Assembly (NCBI GenBank): GCA_000499405.2
Contig: HG738139.1
Span: forward strand, 12,486,398-12,550,397
DNA length: 64,000 bases
Direction: 5' to 3'
DNA from: Onchocerca volvulus
Lineage: Eukaryota; Nematoda; Chromadorea; Rhabditida; Onchocercidae
Shown here: in pieces, positions 38,601 to 52,129 of the stretch
How the letters are laid out: every line of letters starts with the position of its first letter
Numbering within the stretch: position 1 is the first letter of the stretch
Position numbers and translations under genes: made by a program
The notes under the pieces: generated by a model
Database searches by the model: none
Told to the model about the DNA's origin: nothing
The model's input: the letters and a program-made list of their open reading frames with translations, nothing else

Positions 38601-41600
38601 CAAATCGTTATTTTGGCTAAATTTTGATGCAAATAAAACAAATTTCATTTTTGAATTAGATTTGAAATAATTAAGATTTAATTTAATTTACCAGATATTA
38701 AGTTATTAAGATTTAATTTGTTTATCATATGTTAAGTAATTAAGATTTAATTTAATTTATTAGATATTGAATAATATATTCCTATTTAAATTATAGGTTA
38801 TTCGTTGGCTATAGGAGATTTTGATGGTGATGGTTTGGATGATATGGTTGCTGGAGTACCACGTGGCAACGATCTTGTTGGTGCTGTAAGTTTATCTTAT
38901 TATTAGTAATTATTTATTTTTCCTAAGATTTTTATTTTAATTTTTCAAAATAATAATTTTTTATAAATATTATCGGAAATTTTAATTTCTTCTAATCTTT
39001 CGATCAATTTGAAAATAATTTCATAGTCAAAGACTGCTTGCATTTCTACAGTTTTCTTCTGTTCTGTTTCCTAAAATTATTGAAATTTCAAAATTTAAAT
39101 CATTTTTATGAAAATTTGATTTTCAGGTTTATATTTTTAACCACAAACTAATATCACTAAAAAATCTAACTGATAAAAATGGACAGAAAGGACAATTCTT
39201 TGGTGCTGCTGTGGCAGTTACCGATTTGAATAATGATGGGTTGGTAATTTTTGATTTAAATTTTTTGAATTTTTTTTGATATGATCAATTCCGGGGTTTT
39301 CTATGTTCTTATTTAAGGCTATGAAATAAAGTATTAGGGAGGAATTGAAAAATCAATTATTAATTCTAATTATTTGACTAAAATTAAATAAAGTAAAAAG
39401 GGAATATTCAAAAAACATATTTAATTACGATAATTTCTATTTTTCAGTTACGATGATATTATCGTAGGATCACCGTTTTATACCGATTATAAGACAGTAA
39501 TGGATGTGAAAACCCAAGAACATAAGCCTCGTTATGATATTGGCAAAGTTATGATTTTCTTCCAAGGATCGAATGTGAGTTTATTCGCAATTTTTACTAA
39601 ATTTTTGAGTTTCTAAAATTTGTAAATTATTTAGATGATTTCTAAATTTTTGTAGAAACTTTTTATTGGAAATATTAATTTCTTCTACAAAAAATTAATT
39701 TCTGAATGAATTCTTACTCGAGGAATTTACTCTCTCTTATATCAAATAACGATATGCTATTGTTGAAGAAATATTCAAAAAAAGAATAATATATACTCAA
39801 ATTTTTTCATATGTTTTGATTACTTTTATTTCCAAATTAATTGAAATTAATTAATTTGCAGCATGATTTTCCGAAATGGGAATCATTATTGGGACATACT
39901 GAATGGTCACGATTTGGTTATTCCATTGCAGCTACTGGTGATTTAAATCAGGATGGCTATAATGGTAATTTAAAAATTGACATTCAATTTAATTAAAAAA
40001 AAAAAAAGTAAGTAAATAAATTGAAATATTTTTGCTAGAACTTATAAATTGTTCAGCCTTTAGGCTTTCTAAACATTTGTTTATTTTTTATCTTATTTTT
40101 CTTTTTTTTGTTTATATTTATTTTTACTTGTTTTTGCTTGTTTACCATTTGTCATTAAATAAATATTGTCGTTTAATTGCATCTTTCATACATTGCAATT
40201 TTCCCATTTTATTAGTATGCATTTTCAAGCAAATTACATTTCCTTACAGATTTCATCGTTGGTGCACCATATGATGGTGATGATCACCGAGGTGCCGTAT
40301 ACGTATATCACGGAGCCAAAAATGGCGTACGTAAAGAACCAACACAAAAAATTGAAGCACGAAAAATAAACGCTGATTTAAAAGCATTTGGATTCTCACT
40401 TGCTGGTGGTAAAGATATCGATAAAAATCAATATCCCGGTTAGAAAATTTTCAAATTTTCTAATTAAATATGCTAATCCCTTGTTTGGATTGAATTTAAA
40501 ATTGTCATAATTATTTGTTTAATTGATTGATATAAATTTAGATATTGCGGTTGGTGCCTATCAAAGTGCTCATGCAGTGGTATTTAAAACAAAACCAGTG
40601 GTTACAGTAACAGGTTCACTAACTAAGGCCAAGAAATCAATCAATATTGAAGATAAAACTTGCTCAACTGAATTTGGAATGATGGCCTGGTGAATGATTT
40701 TTGAAATGCTTCAATTATTGAACTAAATTTTACTTTTTATCCTCTCAATTAAGTAAAAGTTTCAAAAAAACTCTTTTTGAATTGATTCTATTTTTAACTT
40801 TTACAAAATTTTTTCAACTTTCAAAAAATTTTATTATTCATTATATTCTGATAATTACTCTATCCATAAAAAAAACTTTCTGTTAAATGTTAAATCAAAT
40901 TTTTGAATTGCTTATCATTAGCTTATCATCCGATAAGTTAGATTAGATCATTTGCTATAATTTCAGTGAACATTTGAAGCTTTGCATGAAGTACGAGGGC
41001 AAAGGTCAATCACCACCTGATATTGATCTGAAATTGCTCTTTCAGCTTGATTCCAAGAAATCTATCACACCACGAGCATTTTTCAGACGACGTGATTTGG
41101 TAATTATTCGTAACGCGAAGTTGAATTATTGCTAAAATAAAAGAAAACTCTAGGTTTATATGTATTTTTATATTAATAGAAACTAGATGTCCAAATAAAA
41201 GTAGCCAAATAGGTCATTAAATGGTCAAGTGAAATCTAATGAATAAAACAAAGAAAATTTCCGGCTTATTTTAAAATCTCTCTTCATAAATTAATCATAT
41301 ATTTGAATTTATAACTTATTTTTGAATATATAATAATGAAAGTACAATAGTAAGTATACTTTCCATTTTTGTTATGAAATGAAAGTTATGAATAATATTA
41401 ATTTATTTTATCAATTATACGAATATTTTAATGATTTTGATTTGGTAAATTTTAAATTGCGCTTCATTTGTTACTTTTATTTTCGTTTTATTCTTTTTTT
41501 AGTTTTTAATTTATTGTGCTTTAAAAATTTGCGAATTTGTCATTGCCGCAAACAATTTTAAATTTAATTTGTTGTTCGCATTCACTAAGTGAACGAATTG

Positions 41601-44600
41601 GTCAATTTTTTTTTTTTTTTTTTTTAAACTTCCCAAAAATTTATCGAATTTTGATCAATTCATATGTTTTTAATCTTAGTTTCAAACAATCACCAACTCA
41701 TTTTTTCAGAATAATAAACGAAACACGAAAGTTCATAAAAAAGCAGTATCACGTGAACAACCAGATATAATCGAACAAATCATACATTTCCGAAAAGGAA
41801 GCGAATATTGTGATACATACGATGTTTATGTCCCTGTATGTTATTTTGAGATTTAAAAAATTGAAATTAAAAGAAAAAAAAAAAACTTTCTAGATCTAAA
41901 AAATTAGTTTCCCATGTCTTCATACCTAAGAAGAAAAATCGATATGAGATATTATTATTCTGTTTTAAAGATTTAAAAAATCGGAATTTTATGTAAAATT
42001 TTTGCAACAATTTAGATTTCTGAATCAAACCATTCAATCATTGGATTTCACTGAGAAATCGAATTGAAATTTTGAATTTGAATCAAATTATCACAAAAAA
42101 TTAGTCAAAACAATCATTATTTTCAGTTATTTCATAAAATGCATTTGCAGGATTCAATACGTGATAAATTAAATCCAATACATATCATAGCGAATTATAG
42201 TTATGACGAACGTTTATCTGGTATATCAACTTCTGGTCATCTGGAACCTGCATTGGATACTACCGTACCGTTGGCATTTGAAGTTGAAGTACGGTATTTA
42301 AAATAATTAAATTAGAGGAAAATTATTGTGAAAATATGTTTTTTATTCTTCAGATTAAATGAAAAGTTGATTTAATATTTCAAATTTATAAAAATAATGA
42401 TAATTTTTAGCTTCCGATAGATAAAAATTGTGGTCCAGATGAAAAATGTGTTCCGGATCTACAAGTACATGCCGTTTCGTAAGTTATCAAATTATCAAAT
42501 ATATCAGTCTCCAAATTATTTTTAATCCATTATGTACGATAATTATGATTTATGAATTACGATTACTTTAATTGGTTCTTCCATTAATACTTTCGATTGT
42601 TAAATAATAAGAGTTGATTGTTTGGATACAATCCAGTAAACTAGAAGAATTTTTGATTTTTTTGCATCATTAATAAGAGCTAGAATATTTAGTAACGCAA
42701 TTATCGATAGAAATACGATGACTGATAAGCAATCAATATTTTAGTATTATTAGTTTATCTAATAAATTTCGAAAATTTCTGTCGAATATGAAGCTTCTTT
42801 AAACATTAAAATTCCGCTAAATTTATGTTCACTTACCATAAGGAACACAAGAAAAAACAACCATCAAAAAAATAAAAAGTAAGAATATACCAAACAAATA
42901 ATAATAAAAGTTTAACCACTTTTTTTATCGTAAATAAAACAGCGAAAATATTAAAATATGTTAAATATTTTGAAATTGAAAACAATCCAAATGCCCCAAA
43001 CATCTAAAACCTTACCTTAAACTGTTTCAACAAAAAAAAGTTAAGACAAAAAAATCAAAAAAAAAAGTTTTCAAAACTACAAAATTAGCGCAAGGTTAAC
43101 TTCAAAGTCAACATCTTATTGGCAACTGCTTAATTGTTAATGATTTAAGGAATAGGCAGAAATTCACCATTGGTGCAGCTGATCAATCGTTAATTGTTAA
43201 TGTGACAGTCGCAAATCATGGAGAGGATTCGCATGAATCGCAATTTTTTATCACAATACCACCAGGTTTCGAATATGGTGGTGTCGAGAATTACGCCACA
43301 CAGGTTTGCACAAACATTTAATTCATATTTGATAATCAAAAAAAAAAATAAAAGAACCCAATGTTCTAATCATTGCTATCAAGAGAATTGAGATCACAGA
43401 ATATTTAATTGAAATTTAAATTAAAAAAACGTGATCTAGACGTGATCTAGACCATATAATGTTGGCTTATTTTATAGGGCTATAACTGATCACTAAAATG
43501 TTTCAAAAATTTTCTGCATCCCACAAATGGGAACGATATCATGAAAATGATGAAATTACATCAAATTAAAGAATTTTCAAAATTCAAAAATTTTATTTTT
43601 ATAGCTTTCTATAAGTTTTTTGCTTCGAATAAGCTTGTTTTTATATATTTTTTATAGACTGTGTTGCTATGATTCAGTCTGGTTAAATGGAAAATATTGG
43701 GAAAAAAATCTGATCGAACTGTAATTTGGATTGTAATTTGATTGAATTGAGGATTGTTTTTTTCAAAACTTTTCAGCAGCCTCTTAGCTGTTCACCGCAG
43801 TCTAAAACCGGAAAAGATGAGGAATACGTATTTGTATGTGATATTGGAAATCCATTATCAAGTAACAGTAAAGCCAAATTTGGATTTCGTTTGACGGGTA
43901 CTAAGATAGATGCCACGAATGAAGCTGTTGAAATTAAAATGTCTGTCAATAGGTAATGAATAATTATACCCTATTTATTGATCTAATTTACGATTTTCTT
44001 AATAATCACAATCATTTTAAGATTGAATGAAAGATTGATTTGATGAATAGTATGAAGCAATGCTAATTTGACAAGAATCATAACGTACTGCATTTTTCAA
44101 ATTACGTAAAATGACCACACATTACTTGTTTCTTAGCAATAGAATTTCAAAACTTGGAGTAATAATTATTAAATAATTTGTGATAGATTTATAAATTGTT
44201 GAGAAGTGATAAATTCAAAGTCCAATAATGAAATAATTAGTAAAGTAGCTGATAATTAGAACTATAGCAGTTAATTATATGCTTCATTCTATCCATAGCC
44301 CTCTTTAGTACTAATGAAGAAGCTTTCGGCCACGATGACGACAATGAATTGATCGTACGAGTTCCAGTCGAGATTAAAGCACAACTTTCATTGGTTGGCC
44401 GATCAACACCAGAACAATTGGATTATTCAATCCGAAATCGAACTCCAAGTGACCCTATTTTCGATTCCGAAATTGGTCCCGTTGTTAGTCATCTGTACCA
44501 GGTAAATAATGCTCTCAGAATATGCTTTGATTTCCGTTTAATTCTAAATTTATCACTTAATTTTTAAAGTATGGGTTTAAATTCGAATGTTTAGGCAATT

Positions 44601-47425
44601 CTAACTCGCAAATCGATAGTCTTATTCAAGAATAGGAGCGAAAGACTAAGCGAACTACCTGAAGTTTTCCTCAGGATAGCGGGAGTTTGTAATGAGGCTG
44701 TTATTTTCGGTAAAGCGAATGATTAGAGGAATTGTGGGACGAAACGTCTTCAACCTATTCTCAAACTTTCAAATAAAATTTGACGTTTCGTTTGCTTGAA
44801 TGAAGCATAAACATTGAATATGTATTTCAAGTAGGCCGTTTTTGGTAGCAGAACTAGCACTATGAGATGAATCAAATGTTGAGTTAAAGTATAAGTCTTC
44901 CGCTCAAGCGCCATCCATTTTCAGTGCTAGTTGATTGGTCACCGAGAAAAAAATTTTAGGTTATAAATCGTGGTCCAAGTGCAATCAGTGGTGCTTCATT
45001 AGATATCATTTGGCCAAGTTTTGCTGAAAATGGGAAACATTTGTTGTATTTGATTGACGAACCACAAGTAAATGATGCTGACAAAGTAAAATGCCGCGTG
45101 AAACAGGCGCAAAATATCAATCCGGATAGTTTAACGGTAACAATTTTTCCGTATTTGAAGATAATTATTGTCTATATGAGAATATGTTTTAATAGATTTT
45201 TTTGCCATGATATCTTGTGCATAGTTGTTGCAAATCCTATCATTGCGCTTTTTAAACTAGTATGAAAATCTCAAATAAGTTTAGTGCAAAGAACTCTTCC
45301 ATAAAATTTCGAAATTTGCATTTTTTTTTTGGTTCATTTAGATATTTCATTTGGTCTTTTTCCGTCAATTATTTTAACTTATAAGCAACCAAAGTTGAGT
45401 AAAAGTTTAAAAACTACTTAATTTTCTTTCAAAAAATGCACTAAATTTGATTAATTTCAACCAAAAGACGAACAAGTACTTCTGATATCATTTGATAACA
45501 TCAGGGCTCCCAGCTCATAATTTTATTAATTTTCAGAAGAATTCTTCATTCGTAGAAAACATTCTTCGGCTTCTGCAGAAGATATTTTTATCATCTTTTT
45601 TGTATACATTTTTTTAATTAAGTACAAAATTAAATGCATATCTTTAGATCTCAAATGAGCACATTCCGACGCCATCAGCCATCATCTATGATGAGCAGAT
45701 GCCTGTGCAGCATTACGAACGTGAAGAACGCGTTCGAGACATGTACGATGATTACAAATTGCGACGACGTCGGACGCAAATTCAAGCACAACATATGATC
45801 GATAGACGGAAGATCAAACGGTCGCATCAGCAAATGCATACGGATCAGCGTAGAACTCGAGTTATTCAAGCTAAAGATAATATGAAACAAGCTGTTAGAA
45901 TGGCTAAAGCTGCTGGAAAAGCAATTGAATACAAAGGACCTCTCAATAGAGCCAATATTGTAAGTTTCTCGAACTGAAAGTTGAAGTGATAAATAAAAAA
46001 TAAAAAACTTAGTAACTACCAATTAGATAAGCAGAAAAGCAAAAAAAAAAAAAAAAAATTAAAAAAGAAAAAATAAATCAAGAACTGAGGTATCTTCCTA
46101 AAACGAAGGTATCTTCATTTCGATTAATTAATGTATTTCTAAGTTCTCTTGAAGTATATTTTAGAGTTTAAGAATTTTCCAGTTTATATTTTCATGCAAA
46201 TAATCCTTCATTATCAGAACTGCAACAATGAAAACTGTACGCATATTGAATGTGATATTCGACGGCTTAATGAAGATGAATTTGTTCTGGTGGAAATTTA
46301 TGCTCGTTTAGCTGTGAATACGCTTATCGATAATAATATTTATGAAGCAGATATTTCCTCCATTGGCATAGCTAAAATATCATCATTACCTAATGTGCCA
46401 CGATATAATCCACCGGCACAACTTGTCGCGGTATTTTATATATTCTAGACGGAATTTCTCATAAAGAAATTATGATTGAATTGATAGAAAAAAATATAAC
46501 TCAAACAGCATTTGGCAATAATTATGGCAAAAGAATAAATTTCTATCATTTTCTTCTATTCTTTTAATATATAATTATACTTTACGTTACATTGTAAAAC
46601 GAATAAGTGATTTTCTACGCATCAAATCATTTAGCAACTTTTTTGTTATTTCTCAGGTAACCACAGACGTGAATCCAACGGATCCAGAACAAGCGCAACG
46701 TGGTGTACCATGGTGGTTATATTTAATTGCTATTCTAATTGGACTGGTCATCTTGGCACTTCTTATCTTGTGTCTTTGGAGGGTAATTGTTACTGTAATC
46801 TTCTCAACATTAAAATTAAAAAAAAAATAAAATATTAATGAGTATATGCGTAGAAAACTTATTTATTTCAGAAAAAGATTCTGAAATAAGTTTAAGTTTT
46901 TCGCGAATTTGCAAGCACGTTGAATTTTTTCTAAAAATTTTTTAATTCTATAAATAATTTTTTTTTTTTGAAGCCTATAGGCCTTTTTTTTGGACTTTAT
47001 AAATCAAGTGCATAATTTTTGATGCATTTTGCCAAAATTTTGTTATTCGGCCTGAAGTTGACGTTTAACATCGAAAAAATTTCAAAATGAGTAAATATAA
47101 TGCATGTAAAATGATCGGATTCTTTCATCACTGTTTTTATCATAAACTGATTTGTTTGTCACGCCACTTACGTCATACTATTTAAATAATATATTTGTGC
47201 ACAGAAGATTGCCGAACTTTAATTGATTATTTATATCAAGTTTGAAAAAATTTAAATTTGAATCAAAATTTTTTTCAGTGTGGTTTCTTCAAACGTAATA
47301 GGCCACCAACCGAACAAGCTACTTACAATACTAATACCAAAAATGCGGACATGTATGCGGATAGTCAAGTTCGATTTGCGCATCCACATATGTATTCCGA
47401 GGAACGACATGGTGTTCGAGTATAA
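32635..47425 (+). CDS. pat-2: Integrin alpha subunit, PAT-2 / RGD-binding type
   Basis: Alpha chain of an integrin heterodimer at the cell surface, linking matrix to muscle attachments. Exons: 32635-32822, 34560-34684, 37543-37649, 37793-37916, 38286-38489, 38797-38885, 39127-39239, 39448-39574, 39862-39964, 40250-40438, 40542-40689, 40967-41099, 41710-41835, 42151-42288, 42411-42478, 43150-43303, 43777-43952, 44309-44501, 44960-45136, 45648-45959, 46218-46430, 46657-46782, 47279-47425. Phases agree throughout; the total is 1160 codons. A hydrophobic leader is followed by FNIDVRHPVIH and SMFGYS. FG-GAP calcium loops are DFDGDGLDD, DLNNDGYDD and DLNQDGYND; a fourth, DIDKNQYPD, is degenerate. 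There is no I domain. The transmembrane segment starts WWLYLIAILIGL and the tail starts GFFKRNRPPTE. Exon 20 adds a basic block with RRRR. The acceptor ending at 32621 suggests trans-splicing. Choice of pat-2 over ina-1 rests mainly on the tail. Confidence 0.88.
37960..38260. repeat. Degenerate tandem repeat in integrin intron 4
   Basis: About five diverged units of 45-60 bases built on TTAGATTTTAATTTTACTATTATCAC followed by AACTTT or ATTTTCAAA. They occupy nearly the whole intron between exons ending 37916 and starting 38286. Confidence 0.6.
38655..38775. repeat. Three tandem copies, about 40-bp unit, integrin intron 5
   Basis: TAATTAAGATTTAATTTAAT or a close variant occurs three times, each followed by a TTA-YCAGATATTRA-like block. 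Confidence 0.6.
44596..44938. pseudogene. 28S (LSU) rRNA fragment, rearranged, in integrin intron
   Basis: The intron between exons ending 44501 and starting 44960 contains LSU rRNA sequence. In plus orientation: CGCAAATCGATAGTC and GAGCGAAAGACTAA (44606-44653), TTTTCCTCAGGATAGC (44664-44680), GGTAAAGCGAATGATTAGAG (from about 44708), TCAACCTATTCTCAAACTTT (from 44750), and GGCCGTTTTTGGTAGCAGAA (from about 44834). From about 44891 the orientation flips: on the minus strand, 44938-44901 reads as the LSU block CAACTAG-CACTGAAAATGGATGGCG. A short stretch that should follow GACTAATCGAAC is deleted. It is a nuclear pseudogene fragment and should be spliced out with the intron. Confidence 0.9.
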
Positions 47426-48930
47426 GATAAGGAAGTATTTTTTGCTTTCTTTTGCAATATTTGTATAATTTTTGCTCAATTATCAAATTCTTGCCCAATA
47501 ATCTGTTATGAAAAATTTTAAAAAAGCGGCTAAAATTTCAAAGTTTTAATTTTTGAAATGAACGAATTTCGCAAATGTTCTTGATGAAATTGATCATTGT
47601 TTAATCATCGCAGCATAGTTTTTTGATTAGCGAAATGAACAATTGAAAAGTGATATGATGAAACGAATATTAGGAAATTGAAACTTGGAAGTAGAAAATT
47701 AAAAAATTTCAATATTTTTATTTTCTCAAAATTATTTCTGAAAAAGATTAAACGATATTATCGCGTTTCATATGTATTTATGTGCCTTATATGGTAAACG
47801 TGCATTGCTTTTTTGTTCAAATTATGCTGCCTTTTCGAAATCATCACGGAAAATATATATTTTTGCAAGAAAAGTTTTCTTGCAAATATCATTCAAATTT
47901 TTCGGATAGATCGGGACCCACTAATATTGAAACGAGAGAAGAAAAGAAAAACGCTTGAATTCAATTTAAATTTGAGTTGAATTCTTGAGTTTATTTATTT
48001 TTTTTCTTAAGTCGGAATTTCCCATCCTCTTGATAATTTTGTGGAAATTTTGAAAAATGATATCATTTTATGCTTTAGCAGAAGAAATGAAAAATTTTCA
48101 AATAAAATTAGAACGTTAATCTGGAATTGATTTTGTAGAGCTTAGCAGAGATTCAGATAAATTGGAATAATTTAATTTTTGAAACCAACATAGGAATTCA
48201 AATGTTATATTTTATGAAGTAACATAGAATTTGTTAATTATAAATGGTGCTTTTTGGAACGCAATATGATAAATGCAATTTGTATTGTTTACTGCAATAG
48301 TATTTTCTATTATTATCATTTCTTCATATCTTAGATATAAATTATTTGAGTGTTAGTAGCACATTAATTAAAATGATCTAAGTAATTAAGTCTAGTTCCT
48401 TCTTCGCCGTTGCTTTTTGTTCTACTTTTTTTGACGTTTTATTTCTCTTGTGGTGGATGCATAAAAAATAATAATGAAATTTGATTTTTGTGAAAGGTGA
48501 CAAAAATATTCAAAACGATATCAGTAAATGATTGTTGTTTGATCTTCAACGAATGATGAAATTTGAGAAGAATTATGTCGTACGAAATGTTTTGAATTAC
48601 CGTTTCATTTTAACTTCATTCTGTAAAATTAGTTCCAAAAAATCGAGACACGAAAAAATTTTTGTTTTCAATCGATTTGGTTTTTATGTTGTAGGTTAGG
48701 AGGTCGACGAAATGACCTTTCTATAGTAGTGGTGATTGTTGGAAATAATTCATCCTTGCATAGCACGAAACTTACTTAAATTATAGAAATATAAAAAGCC
48801 TTCATTTTTACTTAATTTGAATTCAAGTTGTAATTATAAACGATCGACAATTTAAACTGCAAATCCATTTGTTTTTTCTCATTATTAGAACTTCTTATTT
48901 TTTCCAAAATGTAAATTATTGCATCGTCTT
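47426..48930. other. Integrin 3' UTR and intergenic region
   Basis: AT-rich sequence with no coding evidence. It should contain the integrin 3' UTR; no single poly-A signal could be chosen with confidence. Confidence 0.5.
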
Positions 48931-48973
48931 TCAGGAAAGCATATTTCTTGTAATCTAATTCTTACCAAAGACG

Positions 48974-49715
48974 ATGCTAAAAGATTTTTATGAAAAGCAA
49001 AGACTGGACGAAGCCATTTTTATTCAAATTTCGGTGACACAAGGTTTCCCTTATTGTTTCAGCGATTTTGAATTTAACGATTCACAAATCCTACCTTCAG
49101 GGTTTCACTACAATAAGAAACGGTGATATTGAACTTTACCACATTGTTTGATCAATAAATCTAGCTATGCGGTTGTCTGATCTTGATTTCCAGAATTCTT
49201 TTTTGATCTTAGAGAATATTAAAAAGAAATTGCTAGAAATAAAGCAAGATGGGTCTACGCTACCTGAAGGTGAATATGAGGAATTCAAAGCAGATATGGT
49301 AATTACTTCGTTCGTTTTCGGAAGTTTTCTTGGAAAATCCGATTATCCCTATTCATATATTCTAGTTCGGCTTTTCACTAGTCTAATATTATTGAGTACT
49401 TTCAAGATAGTGATAAATCCCAGAGTTTGGAAAGATTCGAAAGATTCTGGCATATAATGAGCATATTCGATATTTTCAATTTATAAAGGATTTGCAGTTT
49501 GATGATCTAGAGTTACCATTTACGCTGAACCTACTTATCAGTGACCGAGATGAAGTTCCAATTGTTTCCAGGAAGTTTGTTTTTCAAATATTGAAGATTT
49601 GACAGAATTCTCAATTTCAAAATAGATCTTTCAAAAATACATAAATGTCAATTTCAGCACAATGAATACAGAAACGACAATATTAAACGAATCAAAGAGC
49701 ACAAAATCTCAATGA
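48974..49715 (+). CDS. Orphan 102-residue protein, 4 exons
   Basis: Exons 48974-49033, 49194-49298, 49489-49574 and 49658-49715. Each has GT donor and AG acceptor and the phases 0, 0 and 2 agree, giving 103 codons including TGA. The ATG lies 40 bases after a strong acceptor CTTTCAG (ends 48934), which suggests spliced-leader addition. The predicted protein is acidic in the middle (LPEGEYEEFKADM, then DLQFDDLELPFTLNLL) with an N-terminal amphipathic helical half (LKDFYEKQRLDEAIF; LENIKKKLLEIKQ) that might form a short coiled coil, and a Thr/Ser-rich tail. There is no signal peptide and no domain I recognise. It starts about 1.5 kb downstream of the integrin gene on the same strand; an operon is possible but the spacing is long. 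Confidence 0.6.
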
Positions 49716-51780
49716 CATGAAAAGAGAAATCTAAGAAAAATTTAATTTGATTCGAATCAAAATAAAATTTCGAAATATTTCGTGATAATTTTTATCATAA
49801 AAAACCTAAGCCTAAACTTTAAGCTTAAGCATTAGTCTAAGCAACATAATTCCTGATTGCGCTTATCTGAATAAAAATGAAAAAGTATTAATCATGAAAA
49901 TTATGACCATTGTATTTTTTGTGACAGATTAGAAACAAGAAAATAATTTCTAGGATAAATTATTGATCGAAAAAAGAAAGAAATTTCATATCTTATTCTC
50001 ACTAATCTAGAAATCAATCCATACAAATATAAATCAATGATTGATTTGTTTGTTAATCTCTTTATCATCAACGAAAATGCCGCGATAATTACATGTGATA
50101 TAATTATATCAAAGTAGCCATAAAAATCATTATTATGAGTTTATCTCAAATATTTTATGTTTATCAATACGTATCACCTAATGTCAGGAAAACTGTCTCG
50201 TGACACGGTCGAATCTCAAACTTGAGTAATTAAACCATTTATTATTTGAAAAATTGATAACACGAGATTACACCCGACAATTACAAATACTGAATCAATA
50301 AAGCAAATTTAATGATAAGATTATTTCATAGAAAAGGGATAATAAGGAAATTTTAAATAAATGGAAACCACCACTTGTTTGTAAGATTAATTTTGAAAAT
50401 GGTAAAAGAAGGAAGTTCGGATTAGTGCAATATAGTTGCGCTTGTTAAATTTATATTGGTGTAAATTAGAGGTGCAAAAAAATGAATGCACCTGCAAAAT
50501 GTTACTAATCATTTGCATTTCGAGGAAAAAATCACTTTCCGGTATTCGGTTGTTCCGACATCCAAATCATTTCATCAAAAAATCAAAATCAAATTTTATT
50601 CACAAAAAATCGGTTAAATTCTTTTTGAATAAAGTAAAAAGCTTAAGGCTTTTTTTGGAATTCATCTCCATCCCATTTAATACTAGGAAATTATCTTTTC
50701 ACATTCTTTTTTTTAATAAATTTTATGTTCATCTAATAGTTTAAATCGATCTTTGAGACGAAAAAAGCGGAATTGTAGAATTTATTTTGAGTGCTGCGTT
50801 GAAATATTGAATCCTCGTCAATCTCATACATGTATAATTTCCATAATTTTATACATAATATCCAAATGCGGATATTTCATATATATGTTTGATATTTGTC
50901 GTTAGGAAAGAAATGGAGATCAAAATTGTCGCTTATAATTTTCATTCATAGCATTTTGCGATTTTATCAAAACAAATCTTAAAATTTTTACCAATTTCAT
51001 TAAACTTTTCCTCAATTAAAAAAATTGAAATTCGTTTTAAAAAACAGTAATTAGATGAAATTACCTAGGAGGAAATGGATACGAAATATGTAACAAATTG
51101 TTCAGATGGGAAAATTAGTGGTTCTGTTGGTAGCATTTTATGATATTTTTGTCAATAGATTTGTTACACACTGCCAAATTAATAAAAAAATAATTGATTG
51201 CATACAATCAGCAAACATCAACTGCATATTACACTTCCAAATTAATAAAAAAATAATTAATTGCATATAATTAGCAAAAATCAACTGCATACAAGTGGTC
51301 AAACTTTAATTTAATTGGAATTCATTAATATATTATTAATAGTAATTCATTAGTATATTATTAATAGCAATGTAAATAGCAAAAAAAAGTTGGCCTAATT
51401 TTCAGATCGAACAGTTTTGATGCCTTGTTAATCGATATTGTAATTATCATTAATTTAATTGCTATCTGTTACAATTGTTATTATTACAGTTCTTGAATTT
51501 CTTAGCAGTAACGCTTATCATTTCCTGTTATATATGGAAAAGTAATGCAAAATTGATTGTTGAATTTTTATTTATATTAATTGTGCTTATTGTTCAAATT
51601 ATCATTTGATCTGTGAAAACAGTCAAATGCTTAAACACGAATCGCAGCAGTTATCGTTAATTTTGTTGTCAATAAATTTTTTTTTTTTCCTCTGAACATG
51701 TATTTTTAGGAAAATTTTAAGCAAATCTTTTCATTCAACACATTTGACCAGTATGTTGTTGCAAGGAGGAGAGAATTGAT
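49716..51780. other. Intergenic, AT-rich, no gene seen
   Basis: Holds no exon set I can support. The 102-codon frame at 50436-50744 (plus) is rich in Lys, Phe and Ile, has no motif and lacks splice context. A two-copy tandem repeat is listed separately. Confidence 0.5.
51165..51375. repeat. Two adjacent short tandem repeats
   Basis: A unit of about 62 bases, CCAAATTAATAAAAAAATAAT ... ATCAACTGCATA, is present twice (about 51174-51232 and 51237-51296). It is followed by two copies of a 27-base unit with AATTCATTARTATATTATTA (about 51319-51371). Confidence 0.75.
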
Positions 51781-51859
51781 AGTCAACTCAGGAAAACAAA
51801 GAGAGGGAGAGAGATGGGATATAGTGGATAGTGAGAGAAAGAAGGAAAGGCGAAGTCAA

Positions 51860-52050
51860 TAAACTGCGCTCCCTCACTTACTTTTAGTTGTCACGGACGT
51901 GAAACGTGAAAAAAGAAGTAAATATGTTTATATAGAGAAATACGCATCTATTCGAATGCGAGTTTTATCAAAATTTGAAAGCAATCAATGGAGAACTTTT
52001 GGAGTTTTTCTCATTTACAACAGATAGCATTTACATTTTTATTTCTTAAG
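51860..52050. repeat. LTR-like dispersed repeat, copy 2 (internally deleted)
   Basis: CACTTACTTTTAGTTGTCAC plus GGACGTG (51876-51903) matches the left block of the element at 2752, and CTATTCGAATGCGAGTTTTATC (from about 51951) matches its right block. In copy 1 these blocks are about 770 bases apart; here they are about 75 apart, so the middle is missing. Similarity appears to continue as GCATTTACATTTTTATTTC against GCATTTTTACTTATA. Confidence 0.5.
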
Positions 52051-52129
52051 ATTATTATAGCTGAGTTGAAAACGTCATTTGCCACTGCAGTTCGTTGTAC
52101 AGTGTGCTCTTTCAGTCAAATCTCTATAT

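Noticed and set aside
45675..46022. 115-codon minus-strand frame
   Set aside because: Antisense to integrin exon 20.
50436..50744. 102-codon plus-strand frame
   Set aside because: Lys/Phe/Ile-rich with no motif, no splice context and no start context; expected by chance at this base composition.
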